Of a DNA stretch of 64,000 bases, positions 25,344-33,619 are shown one piece after another. This DNA comes from Actinomadura_C sp036008685 (GTDB lineage: Bacteria > Actinomycetota > Actinomycetes > Streptosporangiales > Streptosporangiaceae). The notes beneath the pieces are model-generated. The model made no database searches. It had not been told where the DNA came from and saw only the letters and a program-made list of their open reading frames with translations. Location: positions 9,802-73,801 of the forward strand of contig DASYNF010000293.1 of NCBI GenBank assembly GCA_036008685.1, read 5' to 3'. The translations under genes were made by a program, and so were the position numbers. Within the stretch, counting starts at the first letter, position 1. Every line of letters starts with the position of its first letter.

Positions 25344-25395
25344 GAGTGCAACCTACCGAGGTAAACACGACTTAGTCAAGAAAACGATACATTCG
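25341..25395 (-). promoter_or_regulatory. Promoter of furA-katA, leaderless, with AT-rich operator
   Basis: On the minus strand TTGACT (25374-25379) is separated by 18 bases from TAGGTT (25350-25355). Six bases then lead to the GTG of furA at 25343, so the transcription start should coincide with the start codon. The surrounding AT-rich stretch with the palindrome GACTTAGTC fits a FurA-type operator overlapping the -35 box. Leaderless furA transcripts are known in mycobacteria. Confidence 0.65.
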
Positions 25396-25396
25396 C

Positions 25397-26365
25397 CTAT
25401 GCTTCGGCCGGGGCGAGATCCTCCCGGCCGGCCGGAGCCGCGACCGGCCCCTCACCACCGCCCCGTACCTCCCCGGGCTCGTCGGCCGGGCCCCCGAAGG
25501 CCTGCGAGACCGCTCGTAGCGCCGAGGTCAGCTCACCGGGGATCACCCAGAACGTGTTGCCCTCCCCCTGCGCGAGCTGTGGCAGCGTCTGGAGGTACTG
25601 ATAGGCCAGCAGCTTCGGATCCGGGTCGTTCTCGTGGATCGACGTGAAGACGGTCTCGATGGCACTCGACTGGCCCTCGGCCCTGAGGACCAGCGACCGC
25701 TTCTCGCCTTCCGCCTTCAGGATCGCGCTCTGCTTCTCGCCCTCGGCTGTGAGGATCTTGGACTGCCGCAGCCCCTCCGCGGTCAGGATGGCGGCGCGCT
25801 TCTCCCGCTCCGCGCGCATCTGCTTCTCCATGGCGTCCTTGATGGACGGCGGCGGCTCGATGGCCTTGATCTCGACCCGGGTGACCCGGATCCCCCACTT
25901 GCCGGAGGCGTCATCGAGGACACCCCGTAGCGCGGTGTTGATCCGGTCCCGCGAGGTCAGGCTCGCTTCGAGGTCCAAGGTCCCGATGACGTTGCGCAGC
26001 GTGGTCGCGGTCAGCTGCTCGATCGCCTTGATGTAGTCGACGATCTCGTAGTCGGCCGCTCTCGGGTCGGTGACCTGGAAGAACAGGACCGTGTCGATAT
26101 AGACGACCACGTTGTCCTCGGTGATCACGGGCTGGGCCTTGAAGGAGACCACCTGTTCCCGCAGGTCGATCAGAGGCTTCACCCGATCCGCGAACGGGAT
26201 GATGAAGCTGATGCCGGGCTCGAGCGTGCGGTGATAGCGGCCGAGCCGCTCGACGTTGCGGGCCCGCGCCTGCGGGATGATCCACACGGCGCGCATCACC
26301 GCGGTGACGAGCACGAGGACGACACCGATGAGGGCGATGAACACGGTGATGGCGATGTCGGTCAT
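25397..26365 (-). CDS. SPFH/Band 7 (stomatin-like) membrane protein
   Basis: The 322-residue protein has an N-terminal membrane segment (about 3-25) and an SPFH domain (VERLGRYHRTLEPGISFIIPFADRV to VEIKAIEPPPSIKDAME). A long Ala/Glu-rich coiled coil follows (about 185-255; ILTAEGEKQSAILKAEGEK). These proteins oligomerise into membrane microdomain scaffolds. It overlaps the nfeD gene by four bases (ATGA), a classic NfeD-SPFH pair. The start at 26365 follows GGGAGG. Confidence 0.93.
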   Translation of the reverse strand: MTDIAITVFIALIGVVLVLVTAVMRAVWIIPQARARNVERLGRYHRTLEPGISFIIPFADRVKPLIDLREQVVSFKAQPVITEDNVVVYIDTVLFFQVTDPRAADYEIVDYIKAIEQLTATTLRNVIGTLDLEASLTSRDRINTALRGVLDDASGKWGIRVTRVEIKAIEPPPSIKDAMEKQMRAEREKRAAILTAEGLRQSKILTAEGEKQSAILKAEGEKRSLVLRAEGQSSAIETVFTSIHENDPDPKLLAYQYLQTLPQLAQGEGNTFWVIPGELTSALRAVSQAFGGPADEPGEVRGGGEGPVAAPAGREDLAPAEA

Positions 26366-26799
26366 GACACCTCCCGGGGATAGACGAGGGCGGTCGCCCC
26401 TTGGATCGCGAGGACGTCGACCGCCGCACCTTCGGGGATGACCACCTCCGGGTCGTAGGGCCGGGCCGTCCACTCCTCAGCGCCGATGCGCACCCGGCCC
26501 GCGTACTTGGTGACCTTCGTGAGGGTGAGCGCCTCTCGCCCGACGAGGGCGGCCACCCCCGAACGCAGCGTCGGTGGCTGACGGATGTGACGGGCGGCGA
26601 TCGGCCGTACGAAACCGAGCCCGGCGACGGAGACGATCCCGAAGACGCCGACCTGCGCGGCCGGCGGCAGGCCCGCCAGCCCGACGAGCCCCGCGGCCAC
26701 CGCGGCGACCGCGAGCAGGCCGAGTGAGAGCGTGAGGCTCACCAGCTCCGCCACACCCAGCGCGGCGGCTATGACCATCCAGACGGCCCAAGGCTCCAT
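26362..26799 (-). CDS. NfeD-like membrane protein
   Basis: The 145-residue protein has two or three membrane helices in the first 70 residues (VWMVIAAALGVAELVSLTLSLG, GVFGIVSVAGLGFV). A C-terminal OB-fold domain (about 85-145; VGREALTLTKVTKYAGRVRIGAEEWTAR) is the NfeD C-terminal fold. It works with the overlapping SPFH partner in membrane organisation. The ATG at 26799 is preferred because GAGGAG stands five bases before it. Confidence 0.9.
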   Translation of the reverse strand: MEPWAVWMVIAAALGVAELVSLTLSLGLLAVAAVAAGLVGLAGLPPAAQVGVFGIVSVAGLGFVRPIAARHIRQPPTLRSGVAALVGREALTLTKVTKYAGRVRIGAEEWTARPYDPEVVIPEGAAVDVLAIQGATALVYPREVS

Positions 26800-27006
26800 C
26801 ACGCCTCCTCAGAGGCGGCCTCTTGCCCTTCCTTTAACCGTAACCCCGCCATCGGCCGGCGGCCATGGCCGCGAACCCGCCCGGCGGTTTTCTTCCGTGC
26901 CCGCACGGGGCGCTGACCCGGCGGTAGTGGAGGGCGGACCCGGGAGTTACTGTCGATTACGGGCCTCCGCTACGGCACTCCGCTAGGGCACAGGGGGATC
27001 GGGATC

Positions 27007-27939
27007 GTGAACCACAGAGCCAGCAAGATCTTCAGTCGCGGAGCCCGGCCATTGCCGCGGGCGCATCCGGTCGAGCTCGCGGAGAGTCTCCAGACCGCCC
27101 GGCAGCTCGACCGCCCGGTGCGGAAGATCGCCCGGGCGGTCCGGAAGACCATTCCACCCGGACCGATCAGGGACGCCCTCCACGGCGTCCCGCTCGGCCA
27201 CCCGGCGCACCCTCCGCTGACCGACATCCCCGTGGGCTGCTGGACCTCGGCGGCCGTCCTCGATCTCATGCCCGGCACCGAGCGGGCCTCCACCACCCTC
27301 ATCGCCCTGGGACTGACGGCCGCGGTCCCCACGGCTCTCACCGGGCTCACCGACTGGTCGTCGCTGCACCTCGAACAGCAGCGGGTCGGCTTGGTCCACG
27401 CGCTCGGCACCATCACGGCCAGCGGCCTCTATCTGCTCTCACTGGGCGTACGGCGGCGCGGCCACGAAGGTGCCGGCCGGACGCTGGGCTACGCCGGCCT
27501 GACCGCGCTGCTCGCGGGTGCCTACCTCGGAGGCCATCTGTCGTATCGGCTGGGCGCCGGCGCCAGCCACGCCGAGCCGGTCGCACATCTGGTGCCGCTC
27601 GGCTGGCAGGACCTGTGTCCCGCCCATGAACTGCCGGAGGGCTGGCCGGTCCACCGCCGCCTGGGCTACATCAGCGTGTTCGTTCTCCGAACCGGCTATG
27701 ACATCCACGTGCTCGCCGATCGGTGCGCACACCTCGCCGGGCCCCTGCACCAGGGCCGCATGGTGTACGAGCGGGACGCCTCCGGCACCGACCAGCTCTG
27801 CGTGGTGTGTCCCTGGCACGGCAGTACGTTCCGGATCCGCGACGGCGCGGTCGTCCACGGCCCCGCCACCGGCCGTCAGCCCGCCTTCGAGACCCGGCTC
27901 AGCGAGGCCGGCATGGTGCAGGTGCGGCCGAAGACCTGA
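27007..27939 (+). CDS. Rieske 2Fe-2S protein with an N-terminal DUF2231 membrane domain
   Basis: The 310-residue fusion begins with a DUF2231 membrane region (about 50-185; IRDALHGVPLGHPAHPPLTDIPVG and four helices). It ends in a Rieske domain (about 195-305) with CAHLAGPLHQG and CVVCPWHGSTF, the Cys/His pairs that bind the cluster. Such proteins are thought to pass electrons at the membrane; the partner is unknown. GTG starts at 27007. The gene stands alone, 200 bases after the divergent nfeD gene and convergent with the ZIP-like gene. Confidence 0.9.
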   Translation: MNHRASKIFSRGARPLPRAHPVELAESLQTARQLDRPVRKIARAVRKTIPPGPIRDALHGVPLGHPAHPPLTDIPVGCWTSAAVLDLMPGTERASTTLIALGLTAAVPTALTGLTDWSSLHLEQQRVGLVHALGTITASGLYLLSLGVRRRGHEGAGRTLGYAGLTALLAGAYLGGHLSYRLGAGASHAEPVAHLVPLGWQDLCPAHELPEGWPVHRRLGYISVFVLRTGYDIHVLADRCAHLAGPLHQGRMVYERDASGTDQLCVVCPWHGSTFRIRDGAVVHGPATGRQPAFETRLSEAGMVQVRPKT

Positions 27940-27981
27940 GCCCTCGGTCTATCGGCCGAGAGGCCGTGGCGGGTCCGCACA

Positions 27982-29700
27982 TCACCGCTCACCGGCCCGG
28001 GAGCCGGGGCAACGGGCGACGGCTCTCAGCAGGCTCTGGCGCTGCCACCGGCTGAGGTCCCCCACACGGCGCCGCGCCTGTCCCAGGTCACCGGACAGCA
28101 GGGCTCGCACGTCGGCGCGCTGACAACCGGGTAGGGCACCGAGCAGCCGCGCCACCAGGAGCCGTCTCACCGTGGGATCGTCCCGCTGGAACACCTCCGC
28201 CAGGCTGATCCGGCCGGCCTTCACCGCCGCGAGGACGTCTGCCTCACCACGCCCGGCCGGCCTTCTCGGGGCCGGAGCCTTCGGCCCCGGCGCCCGGCCC
28301 CCGGAGCTTGCCGGCGCCGGCCTCCGCGCCGCCGGGGACGGGTGCGCGGACGTGCCCACGCCCGTTTTCAGCGCCGGCCGTCTCGTGTCCCGGGCTCCGT
28401 GATCCTGCGTCCGCTCGCCCGGGCTTCCGGTGCCCCGCTCTCGGCGGGGCGTGGCCGTGGGCTCCGCGGACCCGTGGACCGGATCCCGATGACCGGGTCC
28501 GTGCTCTGTCGATCGGGGCGCCGATGTGGGCTCCGCGGGTCTGTTGCCCTGCGGGGTCTTCACACCACCCGGTGGCCTCCACGTCGGCGACCTCTGCGCC
28601 CCCGGCCCGGGGCCCGGGCCGGGGTTTCCCGAGAAGCCGGGTCCGGACGGGATCTGTGCGGGGGCGTCCTGTCCCGTGGCTCCCCCACCCCCCGCGACCG
28701 GGGAACCATGACGCCGGACCGGGCCGTGGGAGGCCCGGCCGTGGGGGGACGCGGCCGTGCCACGATGCCCGTGTCCGTTCGCCGGCTCGACGTCGTCTTC
28801 CTCGCGGCGTGGGGACCGGGTGCCGTGGCCGAAGGTCTCGAGGTAACGGGTGGGGTGGTCACGTCCGACCCGCCGCTGCGCCTCGTGCGCCATGGCCAGC
28901 AGCGCCGCGACGGTCATGGCCACGACCGCCGCGACGGCCAGGTGGTGGGTCACCGGGCGCTCGCCCTCGTGCTTGCGCACCGCCAGCCTCAGGCCCACCA
29001 GCGCCGTACGCATCAGCACGCCCGCGACCATCCCCAGCAGCACCGGGACCAGACGCCCCGGCAACGGGCCGAAGGTCGCGAACAGCACACCCACGACCGG
29101 GCTGAAGCAGGCCACCAGCAGCCACGGGGCCATCCGCTGTTCGGCCATGTCCAGCATCGCGGCGAGAGCCAGGCCCTCACTGGCCGAGTGCACCATCAGC
29201 GCTATGACGACGACCGCCGAAGTGCTGAGCGCCAGGGTCGCCCCTTCGATGGCGCGGTGCGTCGTGAGGGCGGCCGCGGTGCCCATCCCGCCGAACAACG
29301 CGGCGCCGGCCATCTCCTTCAGCCGTCGGTGCCGGCCGGGAGCGTGCCGGGCCACGATCTTTTCGTGGGAGGCGACCTCGAGGCCGTAGTCCTCACGGGT
29401 GAGGAAGGTGATGGCGAGAAAACCGGCCGCGGCCGCGGCGCCGATGATCCAAATGGGCACCCCGGTCGCCACGGCGTCGCGCCAGGCGTCCGGAACCAGG
29501 TCGGTCAGGGTCACCACCAGCATGGTCGCGGACGCGATCGCCAGCCAGGCGACCACATGCCTGGACCTGCGCCGCGCGAGCCATGCGCCGCCCATGGTCG
29601 ACACCGACACAAGGATCACCGCGATCCAGATTCGCGCGGGGGAGGGCTGCCCCTCCCCCAGCGTCGGCTCCACATGGTGCGTCCACTCCATGAGCCACAT
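27982..29700 (-). CDS. ZIP-like membrane protein fused to an actinobacterial IHF-like domain
   Basis: The 572-residue protein has three parts. Residues about 22-270 form seven or eight membrane helices with HRAIEG (148-153) and HSASEG (171-176), which resemble the metal-binding H-x-x-x-E-G motif of ZIP transporters. Residues about 290-485 are a Pro/Gly/Arg/His-rich disordered linker with GPGPGPG. Residues about 486-565 (AVKAGRISLAEVF, LLGALPG, ARRRVGDLSRWQRQSLLRAV) line up with the core of actinobacterial integration host factor (mIHF/sIHF: VK..G.SL.EV, LLE.LPG, .RRVRGLG..Q...L). The frame is continuous and AAGGAGGTGCC precedes the ATG at 29700. Both functional assignments are by-eye similarity. 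Confidence 0.7.
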   Translation of the reverse strand: MWLMEWTHHVEPTLGEGQPSPARIWIAVILVSVSTMGGAWLARRRSRHVVAWLAIASATMLVVTLTDLVPDAWRDAVATGVPIWIIGAAAAAGFLAITFLTREDYGLEVASHEKIVARHAPGRHRRLKEMAGAALFGGMGTAAALTTHRAIEGATLALSTSAVVVIALMVHSASEGLALAAMLDMAEQRMAPWLLVACFSPVVGVLFATFGPLPGRLVPVLLGMVAGVLMRTALVGLRLAVRKHEGERPVTHHLAVAAVVAMTVAALLAMAHEAQRRVGRDHPTRYLETFGHGTRSPRREEDDVEPANGHGHRGTAASPHGRASHGPVRRHGSPVAGGGGATGQDAPAQIPSGPGFSGNPGPGPGPGAQRSPTWRPPGGVKTPQGNRPAEPTSAPRSTEHGPGHRDPVHGSAEPTATPRRERGTGSPGERTQDHGARDTRRPALKTGVGTSAHPSPAARRPAPASSGGRAPGPKAPAPRRPAGRGEADVLAAVKAGRISLAEVFQRDDPTVRRLLVARLLGALPGCQRADVRALLSGDLGQARRRVGDLSRWQRQSLLRAVARCPGSRAGER

Positions 29701-29769
29701 CGTCGGCACCTCCTTGTCGAGCCGGCACCACATGGTGATCGGATCTCGCGCACACGCCCAGCGTTGTGA

Positions 29770-30282
29770 TCAGTAGGTCTCCTCCTGCTCATCGATCTCG
29801 ACCAGCAGGGCCCGGAGCTGTCCGATCTGGACCTCGAGGCTCTGTCTCAGGCGGTTGCCGTAGTCGTGGGCCTCTCGTCTCACCGCCTCGGCATGGTCAC
29901 GGGCCGCGGCGAGGATGTCCCTGGCCTGCTCGTGCGCCGTCGCGACCGCCCGGTCGGCCGTCTCCTGGGCCAGTCCGACGATCCGCGAAGCGCTCTCGGC
30001 GGCCGTCGAGTCGTACCTGGACGCGCTCAACCGGGCCCGCAGCGCGGCGTTCTCCCGGAGCACCCCGCCGAGCGTCGTCTCCACCTCGTAGAGAAAGGTG
30101 TCCACCTGCCCGAGGTCATAGCCCTCACGGAGGCGCACGGTGGAGAACACCTTGTTGTGCACATCTGCCGGGGTGATCCACTCCCCGCCGCCCTCGACGG
30201 CGGGCCGGGCCACGGAGCCGGGATCCGTCCGCACGTCCGGGGAGCCGTCGGGATGGGTTAATAAATCATCGAGCTGCGTCAT
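29770..30282 (-). CDS. DivIVA-domain coiled-coil protein
   Basis: This 170-residue protein has a DivIVA-like N-terminal motif at about 35-70 (ITPADVHNKVFSTVRLREGYDLGQVDTFLYEVE) and then a continuous coiled coil to the end (LRENAALRARL ... QSLEVQIGQLRALLVEIDEQEETY). DivIVA proteins sense membrane curvature and organise polar growth in actinobacteria; smaller relatives have accessory roles. It is shorter than Wag31/DivIVA and lies outside the dcw cluster, so it is a paralog. The start at 30282 follows GAGAGGG. Confidence 0.85.
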   Translation of the reverse strand: MTQLDDLLTHPDGSPDVRTDPGSVARPAVEGGGEWITPADVHNKVFSTVRLREGYDLGQVDTFLYEVETTLGGVLRENAALRARLSASRYDSTAAESASRIVGLAQETADRAVATAHEQARDILAAARDHAEAVRREAHDYGNRLRQSLEVQIGQLRALLVEIDEQEETY

Positions 30283-30423
30283 GGGGGAACCCTCTCGTGG
30301 TGTTACGCAGGAGCGATCCACACACAACGCTACCCTTTCATTGCTCTGAGTAATCGTCGCCTTGAACCTGCGCCCCAGGAGTCCGGGTAAAAAAAATCTC
30401 GGCCTCACCCGAGGCCGCACCCC

Positions 30424-30681
30424 TCAGCCCGCCAGGCCCGTCCCGTCGGCCGGGGGCCGCCGCTCGGCGCCCGCGGCGGGATGCTCGACCAGGGCCAGCA
30501 CCCGGCTGGCCATGAACCGCGCCGTTCGGACCGGCGTGCCCGTACGGGTGACCTCACTGACCTCCACGACACCGCGCCTGTTCGAGATGTCGACCCTGCG
30601 CCCGGCGCGCGTCGCCGCCACCTCATACGTCCGTGTCGCTTCACCGGCATCGACGACGATCTCGACCCAGTCGCCCTTCAT
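30424..30681 (-). CDS. Small conserved hypothetical protein
   Basis: This 85-residue soluble protein begins MKGDWVEIVVDAGEATRTYEV and contains RRVDISNRRGVVEVSEVTRTG and ARFMASRVLALVEHP, a mixed alpha/beta pattern. It looks like a small conserved actinobacterial protein but has no family I can name. The ATG at 30681 has GAGG about a dozen bases upstream. It lies 88 bases after the TSUP stop and ahead of the DivIVA-like gene, all on the same strand. Confidence 0.65.
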   Translation of the reverse strand: MKGDWVEIVVDAGEATRTYEVAATRAGRRVDISNRRGVVEVSEVTRTGTPVRTARFMASRVLALVEHPAAGAERRPPADGTGLAG

Positions 30682-30769
30682 GGCGTGACCCTCACCTCCG
30701 TCGAACATATATTCGACCTATACCCACCTGAAGAAGCTTTGAACCGGTTAGGTACGTACAGAAGGCTGG

Positions 30770-31525
30770 TCAGCCGAGCAAAAGCTTGACGACGGCGGCG
30801 AGTCCGACCACGACGATGAATCCGCGCAGGACCACCGCCGGCAGGCGGCGTCCGTACGAGGAGCCCAGCAGGCCGCCGAGGGTGGAACCGACCGCGATGA
30901 GCACGGTGACGAGCCAGTCGACGTCGGCGACGGCGATGAACAGCACCGCGGCGGCCGCGTTGACCAGGCCGGAGAGCAGGTTCTTGGCACCGACGATCTG
31001 CTGCAGGTCGTCGTCGAAGAAGATGCCGAGCAGAGCGACCAGCACGACCCCCTGCGCCGCGCCGAAATAGCCACCGTAGACGCCGGCGCCGAAGACCCCG
31101 AGCCACAGCCACGGGCCGCCATGTGCGCGCGGCCTCTCCCGCCTCGTGGCCAGCCGGCCGTTGAGCCACGGCTGGGCGATGACGAGGACCAGGGCGGCCA
31201 CGATCAGGACCGGCACGATGAGCTGGAACGCGTCCCTGAGCAGGAACAGCAGCAACACGCCGCCGAGCAGGGACCCGAGCACGGACGCGGTGCCGAGACG
31301 CAGCAGCCGGCCGCGCTGTCCACTGAGCTCGTGGCGGTAGCCGAAGGTCGCCGCGGCCGATCCCGGGACCAGGCCGATGTTGTTGGACACGTTCGCGACC
31401 ACGGGCGGATAGCCGAGCGCGACCACCATCGGGAAGGTGATCAGCGACCCCGAACCCACCACCGCGTTGATGCCTCCGGCGGCGACGCCGGCACCCAGGA
31501 CGGCGGCGGCCTCGAGGACGTTCAT
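30770..31525 (-). CDS. TSUP family permease (TauE/SafE-like sulfite/sulfonate exporter)
   Basis: The 251-residue integral membrane protein has seven to eight helices, with the family's repeated half-domains beginning AAAVLGAGVAAGGINAVVGSGSLITFP and WLGVFGAGVYGGYFGAAQGVVLVALLG. TSUP proteins move sulphur- or carbon-containing organic anions across the cytoplasmic membrane. The substrate here is unknown because no sulphur genes are adjacent. There is no clear ribosome site before ATG 31525. Confidence 0.88.
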   Translation of the reverse strand: MNVLEAAAVLGAGVAAGGINAVVGSGSLITFPMVVALGYPPVVANVSNNIGLVPGSAAATFGYRHELSGQRGRLLRLGTASVLGSLLGGVLLLFLLRDAFQLIVPVLIVAALVLVIAQPWLNGRLATRRERPRAHGGPWLWLGVFGAGVYGGYFGAAQGVVLVALLGIFFDDDLQQIVGAKNLLSGLVNAAAAVLFIAVADVDWLVTVLIAVGSTLGGLLGSSYGRRLPAVVLRGFIVVVGLAAVVKLLLG

Positions 31526-31626
31526 ATGCGGACTGTTCGGGAGGGTCGGCTGGTCACCCGCACGATCGTAGGCAAACCCCCGCACCACCTGGACCCCGGG
31601 GGCTCAGGTCGGCGGTCCCCCGCCGG

Positions 31627-32415
31627 TCACCGGACCGCGCGGGCGTACCAGCGGCCGTCCTGGCGCTCGACGGTCAAGGGCAGCCCGAAGCACTTCGACA
31701 GGTGCTCTCCGGTGAACACCTCGTCGACCTTGCCCATGGCGATCACCGAGCCGCGCCGGACCAGCAGTGCGTGCGTGAAGCTCTCGGGCACCTCTTCGAC
31801 ATGATGTGTGACCAGGACCATGGCCGGCGCGGCCGCGTCCTCGGCCAGGCGGCCGAGCCGGACGACCAGATCCTCCCGGCCTCCGAGGTCGAGTCCGGCG
31901 GCGGGCTCGTCGAGCAGCAGCAGCTCCGGATCGGGCATGAGCGCCCGCGCGATCAGCACGCGCTTGCGCTCTCCCTCCGAGAGGGTCGAGAACTTTCGCC
32001 GGATCAGGTTCGCGCAGCCCAGCGCGTCGAGGAGTTCGACGGCCCGGGTCAGGTCGGTGGAGTCGTACTCCTCCCGCCCTCGCCCCAGGATCGCGTAGGA
32101 CGCCGTCAGGACGAGGTCGATGACCTTTTCACTCGCGGGCACCTTCTCGGCCACGGCGGCGCTGGTGAAACCGATGCGCGGCCGCAGCTCGAACACGTCG
32201 GTCCGGCCCAGCCGCTCGCCGAGGACGGACACGGTCCCCTCGCTCGGATGCAGCATGGTCGCGGCGACCTGAAGGAGCGTGGTCTTGCCCGCTCCGTTGG
32301 GCCCTATGATGACCCACCGCTCGTCCTCCTCGACCGTCCAGTCGACATCGCGGAGCAATCGCGCCCCGTCCCGTCTGACCCCGACGCCGCGAAGTCGCAG
32401 TACCTCTCCGGCCAT
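31627..32415 (-). CDS. ABC transporter ATP-binding protein
   Basis: The 262-residue ATPase has Walker A IIGPNGAGKTTLLQ, signature STLSEGERKRVLIARAL, Walker B LLLLDEPAAGLD and H-loop VTHHVEE. No permease gene is adjacent, so it either pairs with a distant membrane subunit or acts alone. The group looks like the actinobacterial ATPases related to molybdate/iron-type importers (ModF-like) but the assignment is loose. GGAAGGA precedes ATG 32415. It is divergent from the gene at 32474 with 58 bases between. Confidence 0.88.
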   Translation of the reverse strand: MAGEVLRLRGVGVRRDGARLLRDVDWTVEEDERWVIIGPNGAGKTTLLQVAATMLHPSEGTVSVLGERLGRTDVFELRPRIGFTSAAVAEKVPASEKVIDLVLTASYAILGRGREEYDSTDLTRAVELLDALGCANLIRRKFSTLSEGERKRVLIARALMPDPELLLLDEPAAGLDLGGREDLVVRLGRLAEDAAAPAMVLVTHHVEEVPESFTHALLVRRGSVIAMGKVDEVFTGEHLSKCFGLPLTVERQDGRWYARAVR

Positions 32416-32473
32416 GGCGTCCTTCCCCAGGAATCCCATCTCCGGGGACGAACTTATGCCATCTGGAGCACTT

Positions 32474-33259
32474 ATGGTGGTCGGCATGCACGTCGCACAA
32501 GCCTCTTCGGCCCTCGTCGCCTGGGGCAACGCCTGGTTGACCGGCCATGTCGGGCTGGACGAGGCGGTCGATGCCATCGAACGGGCGAACGAGCGGCATG
32601 TGATCACGGGAGTGCCCGGCGAGACCTGTGAGGTGACCCTCCGGCGCGGGCTCGGGGCCCTGCGGGTGGCGGGGATGACGGCGCTCAAGCTGGCGCTGCC
32701 CGTACCCGGCGATCTGCTGGGGCTGACCGGCCCGCCGGAGCTCAACGCCGCCGCGCTGGAGGTCGGCGAAGCGGTGGTGGTCGCACTGCCGGAGGGGCCG
32801 GTCGGGCTGGTGCCCGGCGAAGACCGCCGCGGCTCGTCCTACGTGGGAGTGCGCTGGAACGTTCTCAACGCGCGGCCGGGCGTCCCGGACGTCCCCTCGC
32901 TGCCCGAGGCCGACCACCAGCTCACCCTGGCCCTACGGGACGCCACGGAGGCGCTCGCGGCGGTCGAGGACGTGTCGGACTGGCGGCCCGAGATGGCCGA
33001 GGCGCTGTCGGTGGTGAGAGAGTCCAACCAGGGCGAGCCGGCCGGCGGGCTGGCCCCCGGCTATCCCGCCCGGGCCCACCGGGTGGCCGCGCTGGCCGGA
33101 CGGCTCACGGTCGTGGTGGAGCTGGCCCGCAAGGTGGAGAGCGAGGGACTCACCGCCGAGCAGATGCGCCTCCGCTCCGAGGCCCTGCGGCTCCTGGACC
33201 GCGCCGTACGGCGCGCCCGTGTCGCCGCGCACAACAGCGCCTTCGACCCGGTCCCCTGA
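32474..33259 (+). CDS. Conserved hypothetical protein
   Basis: No function is recognised for this 261-residue protein. It begins MVVGMHVAQASSALVAWGNAWLTGHVGLDEAVDAI and continues as an alpha/beta domain with GLGALRVAGMTALKLALPVPGDLLGLTGP. A helical C-terminal half (about 140-260) follows, rich in Arg, Ala and Leu. There is no signal peptide and no membrane segment. It reads like a protein conserved in Streptomyces-type actinomycetes. GGAG lies five bases before ATG 32474; ATG 32486 is an alternative. Confidence 0.65.
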   Translation: MVVGMHVAQASSALVAWGNAWLTGHVGLDEAVDAIERANERHVITGVPGETCEVTLRRGLGALRVAGMTALKLALPVPGDLLGLTGPPELNAAALEVGEAVVVALPEGPVGLVPGEDRRGSSYVGVRWNVLNARPGVPDVPSLPEADHQLTLALRDATEALAAVEDVSDWRPEMAEALSVVRESNQGEPAGGLAPGYPARAHRVAALAGRLTVVVELARKVESEGLTAEQMRLRSEALRLLDRAVRRARVAAHNSAFDPVP

Positions 33260-33289
33260 CCGGCCTCCCGGAGAGTTACGGTCGGAGCC

Positions 33290-33619
33290 GTGAGCGGTCA
33301 CTGCGCGACCTGTGACGACCGGAGCGCGGCACTGCGGTCCGTGAGCGCGGCCGTGCTGCGCGTGGCCCAGGAGGCGCTCCACAACGCGGTGCGACACGCC
33401 CGGGCGACGGTGATCCGGGTACGGCTCTGGACGTCCGATGCGGACGTGATCCTCGAGCTGTCCGATGACGGCCGCGGCTTCGACGTCGCGGCCGGGGGGC
33501 GGCACGCCGGGATGGGCCTGGCGTCCATGCGGGACCGTGCGGCGTCCGCGGGAGGCCGCCTGACCATAGGCTCGAAGCCCCGTCGGGGCACGCGCGTACG
33601 GCTGGAGGTGCCGCGTTGA
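33290..33619 (+). CDS. Truncated NarL-type sensor kinase: ATPase domain only
   Basis: Only the HATPase domain of a HisKA_3-type kinase remains in these 109 residues: VAQEALHNAVRHARA (N box), LSDDGRGFDV (G1) and GMGLASMRDRAASAGG (G2). The phosphoacceptor His helix and the sensor domain are absent, and only 30 bases separate the gene from its upstream neighbour, so there is no room for them. It cannot autophosphorylate on its own. It overlaps the response regulator by four bases (TTGA). Probably a decaying gene, although an accessory ATPase subunit is conceivable. Confidence 0.8.
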   Translation: MSGHCATCDDRSAALRSVSAAVLRVAQEALHNAVRHARATVIRVRLWTSDADVILELSDDGRGFDVAAGGRHAGMGLASMRDRAASAGGRLTIGSKPRRGTRVRLEVPR

